Notes under the pieces: generated by a model | What the model was told of the DNA's origin: nothing | Databases searched by the model: none | What the model saw: only the letters and a program-made list of their open reading frames with translations | Position numbers and translations under genes: made by a program | From: BOG-938 sp035524315 | GTDB taxonomy: Bacteria; Pseudomonadota; Alphaproteobacteria; Caulobacterales; Caulobacteraceae | Reading direction: 5' to 3' | Assembly: GCA_035524315.1 (NCBI GenBank) | Contig: DATKPD010000008.1 | Span: 62,001-126,000, forward strand | Length of the DNA: 64,000 nucleotides | In this document: positions 59,962 to 64,000 of the stretch, piece after piece | How positions within the stretch are numbered: position 1 is the stretch's first letter | Layout: every line of letters starts with the position of its first letter

Positions 59962-62277
59962 ATGGACGCCCTGCACCTCGTCCTGGCGGCGGCCGCCGGC
60001 GCGGTCCTGCTGGCTCTGGCCGCCGCCCTCTGGGCGGCGGCGGCTCGTCGCGTCGCCGATGCGCGCATCGCCGCCCTGCAGCACCGCCTGGCCCGCGCCG
60101 AACAGCAAGGCGAGGCCGCCCGCGGCGCGATCGAGGCGTTCGAGGGCGCGGTCCTGTCGATCGAGGGCGACACCGTGCGCCTGGCCGCCGGCGAGGACGC
60201 CCTGCCCGCGATCGCCGCCCTTCTGGGCGCCGCCGAGACCCCCGCCGCCATCCTCACCGCCCTGACCCAGCCCCAGGCGCCGCTCGCCCCGCGCATCGCG
60301 GCCCTGACCGAGCGCGGCGAGGCCTTCATCGGCCAGGTGCTGGGGTCGGCCGGCGCGGTCGAGGTCGAAGGCCGGGCGGCCGGCGCGGTGTGCTGGCTGC
60401 GACTGTCTCTGCGCAAAGAGGCCGAGACCGGCCTGCCCGGCGCGCCGATGCTGGGCGAGTTCCTGGACGCCCAGGCCGATCCGATCTGGCTGTCCTCGCC
60501 CACGGGCGCCCTGCTGTGGGCCAACAAGGCCTGGCTGGCCGCGGTCGAGGCCGCCTCGGTCGAGGAAGCCAGCCGGCAGGGCGCGAGTCTGGACGACGGT
60601 GCCACCGCTCTGATTCTCGAGGCGGCCCGCTCGGGCCAACCCGCGAGCAGCGTGCGCTGGACCACGGTGGGCGGACGCCGCCGCGCCTATCAGGTCGTCG
60701 CCCGGCCGCTCTACGGCGCCGCGGTCGCGGTGTGGGCGCATGAGGTGACCGAGCTGGAGGAAACGCGCGAGACGCTGCGCCGCCACGTCGAGGCGCACGA
60801 CGAAACGCTCAACCACATCAGCGAAGCAGTGGCGATCTTCACCGGCGCGCGCCGCCTGCTGTTCCACAACACCGCCTTCGCCCAGCTGTGGGGCCTGGAG
60901 CCCGCCTGGCTGGAAGAGCGGCCGACCCATGGCGAGGTGCTCGACCGCCTGCGCCAGCGCCGCCGCCTGCCCGAGACGGTCGACTACGCCGCATTCAAGG
61001 CCGCCGAGCTCAAGCGCTACGAAAGCGCGGGCCCGATCGCCGACGAGACCTGGACCCTGCCCGACGGGCGCTCCCTGCGCGTGGTGCGCCAGCCGCACCC
61101 CCTGGGCGGCCTGTTGCTGCTGTTCTCCGACATCACCGGCGAGTTGAAGCTCAAGGCGCAGTACAACGGCCTGATCCAGGTGCAGCAGGCCACCTTGGAC
61201 AAGCTGTCGGACGCGGTGACGGTGTTTGGCTCTGACGGACGTCTGCGCCTGCATAACGAGGCCTTCGCCGGCTTGTGGGGCCTGCACCCCCAGCAGATGG
61301 ACACGGTGGCCGACTTCGACGGCGTGGTCGAACTTTGCGTGCCGCGCGTGCACGACCTGAGCTTCTGGCGCGACCTGAAGGCCCGCGTGACAGACACCGA
61401 TCCCCAGGCGCGCGCGCCTGTGGCGGGCGAGATCAAGACGTCGGCCGGGCGGGTGATCGCCTACCAATCGCGGCCCCTGCCCGACGGCGCCACCCTGCTC
61501 GCCTTCACCGACGTGACCGACACCCGCGACCTGCAGGGCGCCCTGGCCGACCGGTCGCACGCCCTGGAGGAAGCCGAACGGCTCAAGCGCGACTTCGTGG
61601 GCAACGTCTCCTATGAGCTGCGCACCCCGCTCACCACCATCATCGGCTATTCGGAACTGCTCGATCACATGGGCTCGGCCCTGTCGGACCGCGCGCGCGT
61701 GCATGTGGGCTCGGTGCGCCAGGCCGCCAGCCAACTGGCCCGATCGATCGACGACGTGCTCGACATGGCGCAGGTCGACGCGGGCGAAATGGCGCTCGAC
61801 CTGGGCGACGTGCCGATCGACGGACTGCTGCACGCGGCCCAGGAGCGCTGGACGCGCGAAGCCACCGAGGCCGGCGTCAGCATCACGGTCGCGGCGCCGC
61901 CCGACATCGGCATGATCCGCGCCGACGCGCGCCGGCTGGGCCAGACCCTCGACCATCTGATGGAGAACGCCGTGCGCCAATCGCCGCCGGGCGGGGTGAT
62001 CACCCTGTCGGCCCAGCGTGCGCTCGGCGAAGTGCAAATCCAGGTGCGCGACGTGGGCCGCGGCATCCCCTTCCACGTCCAGGCCCACATCTTCGACCGC
62101 TTCATCGGCCGTGACCGGGGGGGGCCGGGTCTGGGCCTGGCCCTGGTCAAGGCGCTGGTCGAGTTGCACGGAGGCTGGGTGGCGTTGCAGAGCGAGCCAG
62201 GCGCGGGGGCGACCTTCACCTGCCATCTGCCGGAGTCGGCCCTGCCCAACGCGGGCTACCCGGAGCTGCAATTCTGA
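59962..62277 (+). CDS. divL: DivL-type tyrosine pseudo-histidine kinase (cell-cycle regulator)
   Basis: The 771-aa protein (C. crescentus DivL is 769 aa) has an N-terminal membrane helix (residues about 6-28), several PAS-like regions (about 170-290, 295-420, 425-530) and a kinase-like core. In the dimerisation helix the phospho-acceptor is tyrosine: FVGNVSYELRTPLTTI, Tyr551, where kinases have histidine. The ATPase domain has NAVRQSPPGG, DVGRGIPF and GGPGLGLALV. DivL controls the CckA kinase and through it CtrA. The ATG at 59962 is chosen because it starts directly at the membrane anchor. It is followed by a polysaccharide deacetylase gene. Confidence 0.93.
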   Translation: MDALHLVLAAAAGAVLLALAAALWAAAARRVADARIAALQHRLARAEQQGEAARGAIEAFEGAVLSIEGDTVRLAAGEDALPAIAALLGAAETPAAILTALTQPQAPLAPRIAALTERGEAFIGQVLGSAGAVEVEGRAAGAVCWLRLSLRKEAETGLPGAPMLGEFLDAQADPIWLSSPTGALLWANKAWLAAVEAASVEEASRQGASLDDGATALILEAARSGQPASSVRWTTVGGRRRAYQVVARPLYGAAVAVWAHEVTELEETRETLRRHVEAHDETLNHISEAVAIFTGARRLLFHNTAFAQLWGLEPAWLEERPTHGEVLDRLRQRRRLPETVDYAAFKAAELKRYESAGPIADETWTLPDGRSLRVVRQPHPLGGLLLLFSDITGELKLKAQYNGLIQVQQATLDKLSDAVTVFGSDGRLRLHNEAFAGLWGLHPQQMDTVADFDGVVELCVPRVHDLSFWRDLKARVTDTDPQARAPVAGEIKTSAGRVIAYQSRPLPDGATLLAFTDVTDTRDLQGALADRSHALEEAERLKRDFVGNVSYELRTPLTTIIGYSELLDHMGSALSDRARVHVGSVRQAASQLARSIDDVLDMAQVDAGEMALDLGDVPIDGLLHAAQERWTREATEAGVSITVAAPPDIGMIRADARRLGQTLDHLMENAVRQSPPGGVITLSAQRALGEVQIQVRDVGRGIPFHVQAHIFDRFIGRDRGGPGLGLALVKALVELHGGWVALQSEPGAGATFTCHLPESALPNAGYPELQF

Positions 62278-62361
62278 ACGCGCGCGATGCGCCGAAGCAC
62301 CGTTTGTTAACCATAAGTCCGCAGGCTCAGGGCGGGGAATCCGCCCGCGCGCGCCTAGGCC

Positions 62362-63504
62362 ATGTTCTCGAAAAAGCTTTCAACCCATCCCGCCTTGCCC
62401 GCCTCTGAGTCCGAGCGCGAAGGCTTCCTGGCGAACCTGCCGACCAATCGCTACACCGCCCTGGCCGGCGCAGTGGTCCTACTGGTCGCCGCCGGGGCCG
62501 GTCTGGTGGCGGTGATGGGCAATCCGCGCGACGGCGACCCGGTCGTGCGCACGCCGATCGCCTTCCCCAAGGGCGTCAACGCCGCCGACTGGCGCGCCTC
62601 GCTGTCGCCCGACGACCCCGCCGCCTCGTCCCTGCCGCCCGACGCCGCCATGGCCGACATGGCCGGCCAGGACGGGATGAGCGGCGAGGCCGTGATCCTG
62701 ATGCCCGGCGACGGCCAGGGCCACGCCCAGCCCCTGCCCCAGGCTCCCATCGCCGGCCTGACGTCTCCCGGCCCCGGCGGCCTCCTGCCGATCATCGCCC
62801 CGGACGGGCGCACGCCGTGGAAAGCCTATGCGCGTCCCTTCGCCGACAATGGCCGGCCCAAGGTGGCCCTGGTCATCGGCGGCCTGGGGCTCAACGCCAA
62901 GTCCACCCGCGACGCCATTGAGCGCCTGCCGCCGGAGATCACCTTGTCGTTCGTCCCCTACGCCGATGGCCTGCAGGGCTGGATCGACCTGGCCCGGGCC
63001 AACGGCCACGAGGTGCTGCTGGAAATCCCGATGGAGCCGCTGGACTTCCCCGAGAACGATCCGGGCCCCTACACCTTGATGGCCAGCGATCCTCCCACAC
63101 AGACCGTGCAGCGACTGGAATGGCTGATGTCGCGCGCGACCGGCTATTTCGGCGTGACCAACTATCTCGGCGGGCGGTTCGTGCAATCGGACAAGGGTAT
63201 GACCGCCTTCGCCCAGGCGCTGCGGCAGCGGGGCGTGGCTTTCATCGATGACGGGTCGGCGGCCAAGCGCGCCCAGGGCATTCCCCGCGCCTCGGCCGGC
63301 CAGATCGTCGATGAGCAACTCGACAGCGACGCGATCGATCGCCAGTTGCTGACGCTGGAAGCCTCGGCCCTGCAGAACGGTGCGGCGCTCGGTTCGGGCT
63401 TCGCCTACCCCCTGACCATCGCCCAGGTGCAAAAGTGGGCCGCTTCGGTCGGCCAGCGCGGCTACGCCCTGGCGCCGGCGTCGGCGGTGATGACGGGCCG
63501 TTAA
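62362..63504 (+). CDS. Divergent polysaccharide deacetylase (YibQ/DUF610 type)
   Basis: The 380-aa protein has a membrane anchor (about residues 33-52, ALAGAVVLLVAAGAGLVAVMG), a long proline/alanine linker and a C-terminal deacetylase-like barrel (about 165-376). It contains RPKVALVIGGLGLNAKSTRDAIERLPPEITLSFVPYADGL, VLLEIPMEPLDFP, YFGVTNYLGGRFV and FIDDGSA. This is the divergent family around YibQ, thought to act on envelope glycans. It starts 84 nt after divL and precedes rppH by 23 nt. Confidence 0.88.
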   Translation: MFSKKLSTHPALPASESEREGFLANLPTNRYTALAGAVVLLVAAGAGLVAVMGNPRDGDPVVRTPIAFPKGVNAADWRASLSPDDPAASSLPPDAAMADMAGQDGMSGEAVILMPGDGQGHAQPLPQAPIAGLTSPGPGGLLPIIAPDGRTPWKAYARPFADNGRPKVALVIGGLGLNAKSTRDAIERLPPEITLSFVPYADGLQGWIDLARANGHEVLLEIPMEPLDFPENDPGPYTLMASDPPTQTVQRLEWLMSRATGYFGVTNYLGGRFVQSDKGMTAFAQALRQRGVAFIDDGSAAKRAQGIPRASAGQIVDEQLDSDAIDRQLLTLEASALQNGAALGSGFAYPLTIAQVQKWAASVGQRGYALAPASAVMTGR

Positions 63505-63527
63505 AAATCGCGGTTATAGTGCCGGCG

Positions 63528-64000
63528 ATGTCAGATCCCGCCCTTCCCGACCTTTCGCTCTATCGCCCCAACGTCGGGGTGGTGCTGTTCAACGCCCACG
63601 GCCTGGTGTGGATCGGCCGACGCGCCAAGACCGACGCGCCGCACAACTGGCAGTTTCCCCAGGGCGGGGTCGACCCGGGCGAAGACCTGTACGACGCCGC
63701 TCTGCGCGAACTGCACGAGGAGACCGGCGTGCGATCGGCCCGGCTGCTGGACCGCACGCAGGACTGGATGACCTACGACTTCCCCAAGGGCTGGTCGGGA
63801 ACCAAGGCGATCAAGGGCTGGCGCGGCCAGAAGCAGATCTGGTTCGCGTTCAGATTCGAAGGCGAGGACGGCGAAATCGATCTGAATCTGCACAGTCCGC
63901 CGGAATTCGACGCTTGGCGCTGGGAGGCGATTGAAAGCACCATCGATCTGGTGGTTCCCTTCAAACGCGCCGCCTACGAGCACGTGATCTCGGCCTTCCG
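63528..64000 (+). CDS. rppH: RNA pyrophosphohydrolase, 3' end cut by window
   Basis: The visible 157 codons start MSDPALPDLSLYRPNVGVVLFN and contain the Nudix box GGVDPGEDLYDAALRELHEETGV (GX5EX7REUXEEXGU, all key residues present). The following WMTYDFPKGW and GQKQIWFAFRF match RppH. The enzyme removes pyrophosphate from the 5' end of mRNA and starts decay. The window ends before the stop codon, so length cannot be judged. Confidence 0.93.
   Translation, partial: MSDPALPDLSLYRPNVGVVLFNAHGLVWIGRRAKTDAPHNWQFPQGGVDPGEDLYDAALRELHEETGVRSARLLDRTQDWMTYDFPKGWSGTKAIKGWRGQKQIWFAFRFEGEDGEIDLNLHSPPEFDAWRWEAIESTIDLVVPFKRAAYEHVISAF

Noticed and set aside
1..64000. CRISPR arrays, IS elements, rRNA genes and prophage structural genes
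   Set aside because: No regularly spaced direct repeats of CRISPR type, no transposase or integrase motifs and no rRNA or phage head/tail genes were seen.

Overview
The window is a high-GC chromosomal segment from an alphaproteobacterium, very probably a member of the Caulobacteraceae (Caulobacter/Phenylobacterium type). The strongest pointer is a complete divL-like gene (59962-62277). It encodes a PAS-domain histidine-kinase-like protein in which the phospho-acceptor histidine is replaced by tyrosine (Tyr551), the hallmark of the Caulobacter cell-cycle protein DivL. A perfect CtrA-type box (TTAA-N7-TTAA) at 36947-36961 and two TonB-dependent receptors fit this. Species-level assignment is not possible by eye.

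Layout. 1-5593: housekeeping genes (end of a SixA-like phosphatase, DUF952, pyrD, TVP38-family membrane protein, sensor kinase, gamma-glutamyltransferase). 5771-5847: tRNA-Arg(ACG). 5848-about 10560: an accessory patch of visibly lower GC with no integrase. It holds two unrecognised genes, a putative HNH-nuclease effector with a downstream partner that may be its immunity protein, a Fic AMPylase-type gene behind a dense array of repeats, and a truncated Mrr-type restriction gene ending at a palindromic repeat. 10560-17715: DUF6481, then a + strand operon for an amino-sugar (ketoisomerase-aminotransferase fusion, methyltransferase, NeuD-like acyltransferase, FemAB/GNAT-like protein). This converges with a - strand pair encoding a TPR/SPINDLY O-GlcNAc-transferase-like protein and a beta-propeller protein.

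17799-35864: membrane protein, CPA2 antiporter, M13 peptidase, hisS-hisZ-hisG, TonB receptor, DUF3008, tRNA-Arg(CCG), ABC ATPase, zinc-finger protein, MarC, carboxylesterase and polA. 36259-43096: a 36-aa ORF whose ribosome-binding site lies in a hairpin, pgi with the CtrA-type box, a porin and a two-component pair. 43213-49089: an RND efflux permease, adaptor and outer-membrane lipoprotein directly downstream of that two-component pair, which is its likely regulator.

49124-64000: copper chaperone, cspA-infA, ClC channel with CBS domains, RcnB-like protein, a btuB-like receptor under a cobalamin riboswitch, a cupin, an FMN reductase, an alpha/beta hydrolase, a 47-aa membrane protein, alanine dehydrogenase, divL, a divergent polysaccharide deacetylase and the start of rppH, which is cut by the window edge.

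The parts most worth following are the tRNA-linked patch (HNH pair and Fic repeat array), the protein-glycosylation-like cluster, the leader hairpin of the 36-aa ORF and the CtrA-type site beside pgi. All family calls come from reading the sequence; no database search was made.
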